From contig NW_026947484.1 in the NCBI RefSeq assembly GCF_034190915.1, forward strand, positions 73,239,482 through 73,303,481: a stretch of DNA of 64,000 nucleotides, written 5' to 3'. The stretch is from Cavia porcellus. Lineage: Eukaryota > Chordata > Mammalia > Rodentia > Caviidae. The first letter of the stretch is position 1. Every line of letters starts with the position of its first letter. Below, piece by piece: positions 45,951-56,130 of the stretch. Below the pieces are notes generated by a model. That model was not told where the DNA came from. It searched no databases and saw only the letters and a list, made by a program, of their open reading frames with translations. Both the position numbers and the translations under genes were made by a program.

Positions 45951-46439
45951 AATTAAAAAAAATCCAGTTTAATTAGTGTCAGCTTTTTGATATGCATTGT
46001 ATAGTAGACTGTAAAGCAGTGTGGAGTGATTTTCTATGGATTTTCTATGGACTTTATATGGAATAGGGAAAAGAAACAAGGAAGGCCATTTTTTCATTAT
46101 TGTGACAGTGCATGGAGATGTAACCAATAAATAAATACCCAGTGTAGCCTTAACCAAGGGATTGGATGCTAACACCAATACAAGAGAGCAAATCCTGCCG
46201 CCTCTCCCAGCTAGCTCGCCCGCCTGAGCTGCTTCTGTGCAGCTAGCTCCCTGGCGCTGCTGAAACCTAATCCACGATTTTGGGCAGGGGCAGCCATGAG
46301 GGCAAAACATGAACTGGTCCATGCCATTAAATAATTCCATCTTGGGGATCAGTTCTTCTTGTCTCTTCATTTATTTTGCCCCCATCTGTGTTTAGTTTTC
46401 CCAAAGCTTTTTGATGAAAGTTACATTTTTTTTCTCATT
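45951..46439. other. Unassigned DNA; minus-strand frame of 133 codons
   Basis: 45969-46370 is open on the minus strand for 133 codons. The predicted product has no recognised domain, no signal peptide with plausible context and no splice signals. A local duplication (gattttctatggattttcta) lies near 46,030. I do not treat it as a gene. Confidence 0.4.
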
Positions 46440-46900
46440 TTGAATGTTTTATTGGTACATATTTGTATTACATGAAGTTTGATCTTAGGGAGTGGGTACA
46501 GACATATACATAATAAATCTTGTTCGTAATGCATCTTGTTTATTTATCACTCTTCCCCTCCTCACCCACCTTCCTCCCTCCCATTCTAAGTCTCCTTCTC
46601 CCATTTTCATTATTGTTATTTTTAGTTTGTGTTTACAGCATATAATGTTTACATTCCTTGTAGGCATTACAAGTACATGATGCGTTTTAATCTTGGTCTC
46701 CTGGACCCCTTCCTGTTTGCAAAAGAATTATCTTCTTGTTTCCTTCTGTATTTGAGCTTGGGTGATTAATATTATTTCATGTAATTTTCCCGGTATATCC
46801 ATTTTCCTAAAAACCATCTTGAATTTATCCTTCTGAATAGCTGAGTCATATTCCATTCCGTGTCTTTCTAAACAACATACAAATGTTTACTGCACCATTT
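46440..46900 (-). mobile_element. L1 3' end relic (antisense)
   Basis: The right side reads ctgagtcatattccattccg, the antisense of the L1 ORF2 C-terminal codons that also appear at 55.8 kb and 22.9 kb. Left of it is a 3' UTR-like T/C-rich stretch starting with ttttattggtacatatttgt. Confidence 0.6.
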
Positions 46901-47689
46901 ATTAGTTTGGGGAATTGCAAAAGCTATTTCAGAACTAGATGATAGTTAAAATTTGTCAATGTCTAATTTTATAAACATTGCAAAAAAATCTAATATACAC
47001 AAAGGAGAGATTAAATGTCTCTATTTCTGTTATCTAGCTCCCATAATTTCACCATTTGGTATTTCTGTCTTTTTATTTTTCTGGAGCATTTCTCTGCAAC
47101 ATCTAAATTTCAGCTCTCCAGAACAGCAGCACTTTCAAAAGTTAGTTCATTAAATATTTGTACCATTTTCAACTTAGAGATTACAATAATTTAGAATTTG
47201 AGTGAGGTTTTGTTGCCTTTTTATTCTCAATGGTAGTACCCAATCTAGTACCTTATGATAAAATACTAGATTTATTTTTAAGCTTAATTGTAGTGAAATT
47301 AATATATCCATAAAAATCCTTAACTTTTTCATCTGTTGCTTAGCTTTAATGATGTTTCTATTCAGAGTTGTTAGTAGCAAAACCATGGTATATATAATGT
47401 TCTGTCATTGGTGAGTTGGTAATCAAAATGTTGAAGGCACTTGATTGAAGTCCAATCATTGTACACGGTTGAGTTAGAATTGATCTCCTGACTCTTAGGG
47501 CAAGGTGTTTCTTACTATCTCACAGTGCTTTCTAAAAAAAAGAAAAATTTAGAAATTTACTAGCTACCTTGAAGTTAAATAGGTGACAAATTAAGATTAG
47601 GACAATAAATGATAATTTGATAAAGATAATCAGTAACACTAATAACAGTGACCCAGCCACTTTGACACCAGTACTGTTCATTCTTTCTC
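46901..47689. other. Unassigned AT-rich DNA, no gene seen
   Basis: The frames at 46953-47153 and 47174-47386 (minus) are unsupported. No named repeat. Confidence 0.4.
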
Positions 47690-48000
47690 TTTTATGTAAT
47701 AGATGTTTATTTAGTTCTTATTAAGTGCCCGATGCTCTTTGGTGCCATGGTGTAGCAATAACCGAACCCCCATATCCCTGAAGTCTTGCACAGAATCTTA
47801 CAGTCATGTTTTATACAGATCACCCTATTTTTAAAAATTTATACTACAACTTTATGAATAACTACACTTGGTGTTTTATTTTGTGGCTGGAGACTGAGTC
47901 ACAAAATTTAAGGTTCTTAAACCCAAAGACACACAGATGGGATGTGACATCCAAAACTTGAATCCGCATGATGGTATCCTGTTACCACATTAAAACCCAA
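47690..48000 (+). mobile_element. L2 fragment
   Basis: gtttatttagttcttattaa, then gtgcccgatgctctttggtg, then ccctgaagtcttgcacagaa follow the L2 order 'tttattaagcacctactatgtgccaggcac...ctgccctcaaggagcttacag'. A later gacacacagatgggatgtga fits 'cacacagctagtaagtg'. Confidence 0.6.
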
Positions 48001-49219
48001 ACCCTGTATTTGTGATCATGTTGGTAGGGTGCACCCCAGTTCTGTATTTCTTACTGAAGTCCTCAGTGTTGTCGGGAAAGTGAGCTAAATGCTAAAGCAG
48101 TTATTTAGTTATAGATTTCAGCTTTTGCAGAGGCGGATCAGTTTGTTCTCCACACGCCACTGCTGTGTTCGCCAACATCCTCAGCAGGAAAGGGGCTTTT
48201 CAGATGGCAGCACAGTGCTGGTTTGTGCCAAAGGGGAGCAACTTTGTTTCTTGAAATTGTTCATTGAGTTGCCCACTGATGTGCCCAAAGACACTTCAAA
48301 ACTGGCTTTGGAGAGAAGAAAGCACTTTCTTGTTAAAAATCACAAACACATTTAAGCCCTCTAATTTTTATTTTTTAAGAAATAATTTCCCACAAGGGGA
48401 AAAAACAGGAAATGGAACATTTGAGTACCAAGTGACCAATAGTTCACTAGGATGTCAGTTATCCAAGCATCAGCTACACAGCTGAGTTAAAGCAGTCAGA
48501 AATGGGCAACATAGAAATTAAATGGTTGCTTTAATGACAAGAGTTCTCTTTAAAAGTTCTATGGAAAATAAGCCAGCCAATCAGATGCTTGCATTCGAAA
48601 GGTAAAACAATGGCATTCAGAATCTGAAATAGGTTCTTTTTTCCTTGTAAAGTATCATACAGAGAAAGCATAGTTTCCCTCCTCAATTTGAGCTATTAAA
48701 TTAGAGTGTTAAGGATATTATATAAAATTGGGTTTCAAAAATGCTAAATTGCATAATTTTCTCTGGAGGAATTAATGTGCAGGAAAAAAAAGAGTTGTGG
48801 GTTTAAACCAGTAAGATTATGTAGGCATTTGCATTGTGGCCAAGATCCAGGACGGTACTTCATTAGATGTGTTAGCCTTACATAGGTATTATTTTGGCAA
48901 TCTTGCTCGAGAATCAAGAGATACCACCTGAGTGACCTCGTTAGTCTGAGTCCTGAGAATAATGCACTTTCCAAGAGCAGCTACAAATGTTTAAAATTAT
49001 GAGCCTAAGGAGAAAATTTAAAAGAACAGGGGAGATTAATCATATTTTTCTTGGACAGTGAAACTGAAAACTTCATGCGGTAGATTTTAAATTATTTTTG
49101 TTTTAGAATACTAAAGAGCAGATATGTGATAGTGTGATTCTTAAGTGAAATATGGGTTTAAATTATGTTGGTTTAATTTGAGATGGATTAATCAAATTGA
49201 GGCATTTTCTATAGGTATT
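48001..49219. other. Unassigned DNA, no gene seen
   Basis: The 48089-48355 frame (88 codons) lies in a balanced-composition tract (48,080-48,350) with a few CpGs. No domain or splice context supports a gene. The rest is AT-rich. Confidence 0.4.
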
Positions 49220-49372
49220 TTAACCCTTCAACACCTAATGAGCCAGTTTTGGAACTCCCATACCAATGGAGCATAACAAAATTTATTCTTTTTAAATTCT
49301 TGTTCCTTGAATTTTTCTGGGTAAATTAGATGAATTTTGGCAAAATTTCAGTATTTGGCATAAAAGGGTTAA
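49220..49372. mobile_element. Possible piggyBac-type MITE
   Basis: A 153-bp segment is bounded by TTAA on both sides (49220-49223 and 49369-49372), with CCCTT directly inside the left end and AAGGG directly inside the right end. TTAA target duplications and CCCT-starting termini are diagnostic of piggyBac-superfamily elements. Beyond five bases the termini match only loosely (ccttcaacacc against ccttttatgcc), so chance cannot be excluded. Confidence 0.4.
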
Positions 49373-49439
49373 AATTTTTCTATCAAGGTTTCAGTGACTT
49401 CTATTCAAAATTTCCTTTTTAAAAAATTTTTTCTGTTCT

Positions 49440-50000
49440 CCTGATTTTTTTTATTTTCTAGTTTTTAAGTGGCACAGAAGAATGTAAATATGGGATATAG
49501 TGTGGTGTGTCAGCATGTGTGTGTCTTGTGTCATTGTATGATCAAATCAGGGTAACAGCATGTCAAACATTTACCATTTCTTTGTCATGAAAACGTTGAA
49601 AGTTCTTTCTTTCCTTTTTTTTGTATTTTTACCAGTACCAGGGATCGAACTCACGACCACAGGCTTGCAAGGCAGGCATTTATGCCACTGACTAAATCCC
49701 CAGCTCCTGAAAGTTTTTCCTTTTGCTATGTGATATATACACTACATTATTAGCTGTAGTCACCTGACTATGCAATAGATCATGAGAACTTACCCCCCTG
49801 TCTCACTTCATTTTGTGCCTGTTGACGGACTTCTCATTCCTCCCTCTGCACTCTGGTCTCCAGCCATCATTTGCCTCTCCATTTCTAGGACATTAGTCTT
49901 TCAGATTCCACACATGAGTACAATCACGTGGCACTTGTCCTTTCTTTATCCCTCCAATTAATAAAATCCTACCATGTTTGATAACATGGAGAAACTACCA
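49440..50000 (-). mobile_element. L1 3' region relic (tentative), interrupted by a SINE
   Basis: The words agtttttaagtggcacagaa, a cactacattattagctgtag segment, acttctcattcctccctctg, and catttctaggacattagtct resemble antisense 3' UTR sequence of older L1 families. An ID SINE sits inside at 49615-49707. The family call is weak. Confidence 0.45.
49615..49707 (-). mobile_element. ID SINE
   Basis: In reverse complement: a T-rich tail, taccagggatcgaactcacg (box B), caggcttgcaaggcaggcat, and actaaatccccagctcc, the ID head. The same sub-type as the 13.37-kb copy (gcttgcaaggcaggc core). Flanks tgaaagtt (49597-49604 and 49708-49715) are the target-site duplication. Confidence 0.9.
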
Positions 50001-50071
50001 TGTTAAGGTGATACAGGGGAATGAAGCTTCCAACCTATTATATGTCCAGAATGAGTTCTTGGTCTCTAAAA

Positions 50072-50632
50072 TCGAAGAGTGAATTTTAGGAACAACAGAG
50101 GTTAAGGACAGAAATATTTGTTGAGAGAAAGAAAGCTTCTGTCTGAAAGAGAGACAGAAGGGTTCCTAAGTGTGTTGCCAAAAATTCTGTATTTTCTCGG
50201 GATTTTTATAGAGTAAAACCATGAGGTAAGCCGGTCTAAAGTTGGGGAAAACTGGGAACTTGCAAGGTAGGTGGGCATGAGGTGGGACAGAGCCAATAAG
50301 ATTAATAGTTCAGGTAAAACTGATTAAACTGGGAACAAATGGGGAGTCATGTAGAAAGCAGGCATTCTCTATTAGAGAGCAGTGACTCTTCCCTGGGGAT
50401 TATAATGGTGACTCCTGACTTCTCAAGGTTTACCAGATTTAATCCCTAAGCATTATATTTAAGGGTGTTGTTGCATTTGTTTTGCCTTCTGTCCTGAGAT
50501 CTGGCCCCCAGCAAGAGGTGTGTGTCCCCTCCAAGGTCCTCAGACATCTGGTCCTCTGTGCCAGTTTCTTCGAGGGTCTAGTCCTGTCTGACTGCCTATA
50601 ATACTTCTAACTAGCTCAGCTGCCTGTAACTA
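50072..50632 (-). mobile_element. Solo LTR of an ERV family
   Basis: This is the reverse complement of the LTR at 62696-63231. Both share a gcaggcagct-type start, a tattataggcag block, tactaatcttattggct, a cagttttcccc block, a TATA-like box (here read in reverse at about 50200-50211) and a final tcttc end. The polyadenylation signal AATAAA of the plus-strand copy reads AACAAA here. No internal sequence lies beside it, so it is a solo LTR. Both ends are diffuse and no target duplication was found. Confidence 0.78.
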
Positions 50633-52932
50633 AGGGAGATTTCCTTCCTTCATGCATAATCACATTTAATCATCTCGTATATAACACAGAAAAGCAAACT
50701 CATTCCCCTTTGCCTTACTAACCTGTGCTTGACTCTGTCGAGTGGATTGTGCTGATTTAAACATATTTCTTTTTCCTTATTCATGGTCTAAGCCTCTTTT
50801 TTTCCTTTACATATTTATTCCCCATCCAATTTTCACTTTGGGGTGAAGTGGAACCATTGCTACACTTAATTCACCCTTCTTGCTAGTTCTTAATGCTTAA
50901 AATTAATGATACTTAGCTTTGTTTTCAACAAACAATGAGGTGCCATATCATCAAAATAATTTATGATTGAATTCTTAATAAATGGTGAATTTATTTGAAT
51001 TTTTGTGTAAAAAAGGCAAGTATTAATTTTAGAAAAAATTAAAAGGCTATGAAGCATCATTGCAGCTTGCAAAATTGTTGAGAATTATAGGTTAGACTTG
51101 TTCATCCCTTTCTCATGAGCAACTGTGTGTACCAATTCCTGATAACCAGCTAACGCTACATTTTGGAAATTATAATTTTTATCCATTTTCCTATGATCAG
51201 GTACTTGATGTTAATAGGGAGATACAACTCAGCTGTAAAACTTGTGCTTACCCTTCTTTTGGTGTTGATATGCTTTCTGCTGTTGGTTTTATAGCTACAC
51301 TCTATTTTATATTATTTTCTTTCTGACGCCTTTATATTTAGAGTTTGATATTTGAAATAGATTACTAAACAGCTTGTTGAGAGATTATAAAGCATGTAGA
51401 CTTCAGGCTCATTTAATTGGAAGAAGAGAGCAGAAAGCTTGAGCAAATAGGCACATTTGTAGTTCTTGATTTGGGAGATTATATTCTAACCAATCAGTTA
51501 TGTAGATTCTCCTAGCTGTTTCTTCAATACTGCTGGTTATATTCATTCAGCTGACATCTTCCTTGACCCTGTCTGACAACACCCATTTTCCCAAAGGTGA
51601 TCTGAAGAACACATGCCTGTGATTTTGAAATTGATGTAGAGTTTACAAATTCATGTGGCATTTGAGCCTACAGTCTTGACCTCACTAAAACCCACCAGTA
51701 AGTGAATTGTTTACAGGTAAAGCTCAAAAGAAAAAAAAAAAGAGATAGGCACAACAAAATACTGTTAAGAAAGACAATGTTTGATAACAAAGCTGACATT
51801 TTGGTAGTTACACAGCTTTAATACTATTTTGCCAAAAACAAGATTTGACCTGAACTTAAAGAATTTATTGAAGGTACAGCAACTGTAAATCATTAGTAAG
51901 TAAGTAGTTCTGTTGGGAAAAGCTATGTTCTTTTACAGTACAATATTCAATTCCCGTCTACTTCATAGTTCTCTCATTTCTTCACTTTGCTTATTCCCCA
52001 AGGTCATGGCTGCATTAACACTGGGACAGAAATGTGGAGTAGTCTAACCCATTTTGACAAACTGAAATTTGTTTGTAACACCAAGTATTATCTTTTATAT
52101 TATTTTGCAAGTGCTTCTGAAATCACTTTCCTTCATAGTGGATTCATGGGAAAAGCTATAGAAGGGAATAGTTATTTCGCTCTGGATCTTTCTGTATAAT
52201 GATCAAGAAAAAGAAAAGGAGAAATTATAATAGAGATAATGCATTTCTATTTCAGATAGCACATTGCTTGAGTACAGAACAGCGAGGTCTCCGAGCACAG
52301 TCCCAGTAAGCCGAGGGCGTGATTTGTATTGCAGAGAAGGGCAGTTATTTTGGCATGTGACATGACTGCAGACAGTGTTCTTAATTTCTACAAACATCTG
52401 GCAAATGCACTCTGTTGTTGATTAGATGCTAGACCAGAAAGTGTTGATGGATGCAAATCCATGCCAGTGTGAGGGGTCAATGGTGCTGTATGTGTGTGTA
52501 ATTGAAAGGATTGCTGAGAATTTAGTACAGTACAATATGTCTTCTTATCCTTATACTGGGGACTCCTGGGCTTTAGTTTCCTGTCAAGTTACAAACTGTC
52601 CCGCATTTGAATTCATAGCACTTGAAGAATTAAACATTGTTTATAAGAACTAGTACCATTTTGGTTTAATGATAATAACTCAAAATTATATCATGTATAT
52701 AGTGCCTTTTCTTTCTTTAAACTTAATAGACTATGCCAGAAATATTGATAAGCATCAAGAACTTTGCAGTGTTTGAACATGAGAAGAAGAGGACAAATTG
52801 TAACTACATCATACGTTTTGTTGTTGGTTTGTTTTTTGTTTTTAGAAATTATTTGATCTTATAGTGAGCACTCACATAGCACCAGGCTAGAAAGAAATAG
52901 CCACATGACCCCAGATAATTACAAGGGAACCA
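50633..52932. other. Unassigned AT-rich DNA, no gene seen
   Basis: A 2.3-kb stretch in which I name no transposon. Frames at 51987-52199, 52203-52397 (minus) and 52426-52653 are short. The 52,250-52,400 part is GC-richer with a few CpGs. No exon signature. Confidence 0.4.
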
Positions 52933-53350
52933 TGTTAGTTGCCTAGGATCACCATAACCCAATGTTCACAAACTAGGTAGTTTAAAGCAATAGAAACTTC
53001 TTTTCTTACAGATCTGAGCTACAAGGTTTGGGTCCTTATAGAAGTCTGGGTGAGAATCTAGTCTGTGTCTTTCTCCTAGTTTCTGGTGGTTGCTGCCAAC
53101 TCATGACATTTCTTGGCTCATAGATGCATCACTCCAGTCTTTGCTTTAGTCTTTACATGTGGTTCTCCTCTATGTGTACCTGTGTCCATGTTTCTTTTTT
53201 TTAGGGAAAGGATACATAGGATTATGTGTCTATCATAATCCTCATTTTAGCTTGATTACACCTGCAAAGACTCTTGCCAAATAAGCTCACATTAACAAAG
53301 AATAAAGGCTAGGTCTCATGTCTTTAAAGAACACAATTCAATCCACACAG
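52933..53350 (-). mobile_element. MLT1-type MaLR LTR
   Basis: In reverse complement the LTR reads gttagttgcctaggatcacc, acaaactaggtagtttaaag, ttctggtggttgctgccaac, a cattttagcttgattacacc block, tgcaaagactcttgccaaat and aagctcacattaacaaag. These occur in the order of MLT1 LTRs ('tggcttaaaacaacagaaat...taattacatctgcaaagaccctatttccaaataaggtcacattc'). A solo LTR old enough to be shared by placental mammals. Confidence 0.85.
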
Positions 53351-54200
53351 GTACCATGAAGTACAGCTGGATCATGAGGTGGAGACATAGATAGGGATAA
53401 GGTAGTGAAGAGAATAAGTAAAGTTACTGCAATTTCCTTTGAAATTGGAAACTGAGACACTTTTTAGAAGCTACTAAGAGTGTAGGAAAGATAAGCAACT
53501 CAAAGAACTAAGAGTTTAATTATGGATATAAACCAATAGTTTGACTTTCTAGAAATGTTTGTATAGTGCAGCCACAGCAGGAGAAGAGTCCCAAAGATAG
53601 TGATACTCTCAGTGATGGGAGGCTTCCATTTATTTACCTCCTCATGAGTAAATGAAACGGAATTTTTGTGACCACAAGAACAGAAAGGTAAATCAACTCC
53701 TTTTACCTACTTTGTATCAGATATAAGTATCCTCTTTGTGATAATTATGACAGAAGATAATGTAAAACTAAGGACAAAACATTTTGATATTAGGACTATT
53801 TCAAAATTGATGATAAAATATAAAGGATATCCTTTGATTATAATTATTCTATGTAAGTTGATGGTAAGTGATAAAGATAATTGAAAAGCTGATGAGCTAT
53901 ATCTTTGGTTAATTATTACTCAGGTGTGTTTTGAAATAAAAGTGCTTTGCTTTAAAATTCTGCTGCTTAAGGATTCATTATTTTTGGAGAAATGAGCTGT
54001 AGAAATGCCTGGTTAGAGATGTCACCGAGGTAAAGAAGCAGACCCTATCGGAAGCTGGTCTAAAGTTACTTGGGGTGAGCTTTGGGTCATGAATCTGGTG
54101 TAAAGAATGGTTTTGAACCCATAAATGAAAGTGACGGCAACATGAGGAGAAACCGGAGCACCTAGTGAGTGGGTGGGTGGGTGGGGTGCTGCGAGTATTG
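53351..54200. other. Unassigned DNA with a GGGT patch
   Basis: A short G-rich gagtgggtgggtgggtgggg run lies at 54167-54186 and could form a G-quadruplex. The rest is AT-rich without named elements. Confidence 0.45.
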
Positions 54201-54680
54201 TTAATGTTTGTCAGTTGACAAATTAAAGTCCTTACGGTGGTGGCATCTACAGCAGCTTTTATCTAGAACCCTCACTGGCCCCAGCGTGAGTCTTCTTGCA
54301 GCTGGAGCCGCTGTGCAACGCTTTGCAACCTGGCTGTGCTCCTCCCCGTTGCCTGTCTCCCAGAGAATGGGAGCGTGGACTTTTTCATTGCTAGGAATTT
54401 GAATGCATCCGAATATGAACAGCTGGCAAAAAGTGCCCACTGTTTAAGCAGTGGGCAGAGGAAAGTATGGGGGCTTTTTCACACACGAACTCTGTGCCCC
54501 GATGTGGGTAGTTCTGGGCCAGTGCAGTGAGCCACTGAGAGCCTTCAGTGATGCAAAGAGCCCACTGTGGTCGTATGCTTTGTGGCCATGTTCTATGCTA
54601 GACTTTCTAGGAAAAACAAGCCCATCGGTCAAAGTAATGAACACATATCTAAGGTCACAGGGTATGTGAGTTGCTTTGGG
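54201..54680. other. GC-richer candidate conserved or regulatory tract
   Basis: The composition rises to near-balanced with about a dozen CpGs (ttacggtgg, ccccagcgtgag, ggagccgctg, caacgctttg, ccccgttgcc, gagcgtgg) in a window otherwise CpG-poor. Several unsupported overlapping frames exist on both strands. A hairpin tgcccactg/cagtgggca sits at 54434-54457. No repeat wording is present. It may be a distal regulatory element or the remnant of an old retrocopy, and I cannot decide. Confidence 0.35.
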
Positions 54681-54939
54681 GTACTCATGAAAGCTTCTTT
54701 AAACTTTTTATAACTTTTTCTGTATTATGGAAATAGCTGATGTATATAAGGAGCATCCGTACCTGCAACGCTCCCATAAACCAGCTTCCCAGTTTCATTT
54801 CCCTCTCCTTTCTTCTTTTTTTATCACTTTCCCTTTCATAACCTTTATTGTTGAACTTGGTATTTATCATTTATGGCAGTTAAAAATATCTTTCCATGCA
54901 AGTGTATAACCTTAAAAATATACAATAATTTGAATATTT
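54681..54939. other. Unassigned DNA, no gene seen
   Basis: AT-rich. Short frames on both strands only. Confidence 0.4.
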
Positions 54940-55089
54940 TACATTTTTAAAATCATAGCTTCCTGTATATATTTTTCCACAGTGTTTTCTTTCCCAACAT
55001 TATATTTTAAATATATATGTATCCATTACTACTTTATTCATTATCACTGCTATAGAGTATTTTACTGCCTAGAATGACCATGATTGATT
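54940..55089 (-). mobile_element. Older L1 relic, left part
   Basis: tatagagtattttactgcct followed by agaatgaccatgattgatt is diverged antisense L1 ORF2 3' wording ('catagcattctattg...tttattcattctcc'). The relic continues at 56081 after the younger L1 insertion. Confidence 0.55.
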
Positions 55090-55105
55090 GATTGATTGAT
55101 TGATT
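55081..55105. repeat. (TGAT)n microsatellite
   Basis: Six tandem TGAT units followed by a T run, lying exactly at the 3' tail position of the minus-strand L1 insertion. It probably arose from the element's A-rich tail plus the duplicated target sequence. Confidence 0.9.
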
Positions 55106-56080
55106 TTTTCTCATTTTCCTTTTTAAAAAATTTTATTTTAAAGAGATTTAGACAACAGAGGACAGAACAAAGCAGATCAGAATAAAACAATGTAAGCAAC
55201 ACAGCACTTCACAACAAGACAACTGGATATTAGCAGTAGCTACCATAATGTCTCTTTCTTTGAAATAGTTGAGCATATCTTCACTTACATATTGTAAGTG
55301 AAGATATGCTCAACATAACAAGATAGTATAAAACCATTCAAGAGAATGCAAGGACATTCAGAACCAAATAACAGAAAATGAACAATGGCTACTATGTTAT
55401 CTCATTTTCCATGAAAATTTGTTTATACTGTCACACATATTAAAACCCAGTAAGACACAACATGATAGAGCCAATGGAAACATAAGAACAAAAGCCATGG
55501 TAGAATTTCAAAACAATATAATACTAAACCATCAATGGCAGCCATAATGTCTTGTTTTCTTCAAAATAGCTCATCATACCATCACAGATAATAAAATCAA
55601 ACAAAATAATAAAGCCATTCTGACTAATGAATGAAAACATTATAAACATTAAAAGCAATATAATGAGGAATCATGATTACCATAAAATCTTATGTGTTCT
55701 TACCATTTGTTACACTAGGGAGACTATATGGTATTTATACACGTGAGCTGGTTTATTTTCCTTATGAGTAGGGTCTCAAATTGCATCCATTTATTTATAA
55801 ATATCTCAATGTGATCATTCTTTATAGCTGAGTAGTACTCCATTGTATTAAAAATACCACATCTTTTTATCCATTCCTCAGTTGATGGAAATTTAGGTTT
55901 TTTCCAAGATCTGGCTATTACAGATTGTGCTGCTGTAAACATGGGTGCACATATATGTGTGGTATGATGGTTTCAGTTCTTCTGGGACTATACCTAGAAG
56001 TGGGATAGGGGGTCAATGGGACTTTAAAGCCAAGCTTTTTGAGGAATCTCCAGACTGTCCTCCATAGTGGTTGCACCAAG
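55090..56080 (-). mobile_element. 5'-truncated L1 (ORF2 C-terminus plus 3' UTR)
   Basis: Bounded by 14-bp flanks gaccatgattgatt (55076-55089) and gaccatgatttatt (56081-56094), one mismatch apart. From right to left on the minus strand it starts within ORF2, ends the ORF near 55724, then carries a monomeric 3' UTR of about 600 bp and a T-rich (on plus) tail. The frame 55724-55942 (minus, 73 codons) contains TMEYYSAIKNDH, the conserved C-terminal motif of L1 ORF2 protein, and SWKKPKFPSTEEWIKRC-like upstream wording. The remaining coding region is only the tail of ORF2, so it is inert. It is younger than the L1 it landed in. Confidence 0.9.
55268..55314. repeat. Perfect 22-bp inverted repeat inside an L1 3' UTR
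   Basis: The 22 bases at 55268-55289 and those at 55293-55314 are exact reverse complements around a 3-base loop (tat). A sister L1 copy at about 40,750-40,790 matches the left arm region but lacks the right arm and has different sequence there, so the right arm is a later change in this copy. Confidence 0.95.
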
Positions 56081-56130
56081 GACCATGATTTATTCATTCT
56101 CTTATTGATGGGGACTTAATGTTAAATTTT
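56081..56130 (-). mobile_element. Older L1 relic, right part
   Basis: gatttattcattctcttatt followed by gatggggacttaatgtt continues the antisense L1 wording that stops at 55089, showing that the younger L1 inserted here. Confidence 0.55.

Noticed and set aside
45969..46370. 133-codon minus-strand frame
   Set aside because: No recognisable domain or splice context. The length is within chance expectation for 64 kb read in six frames.
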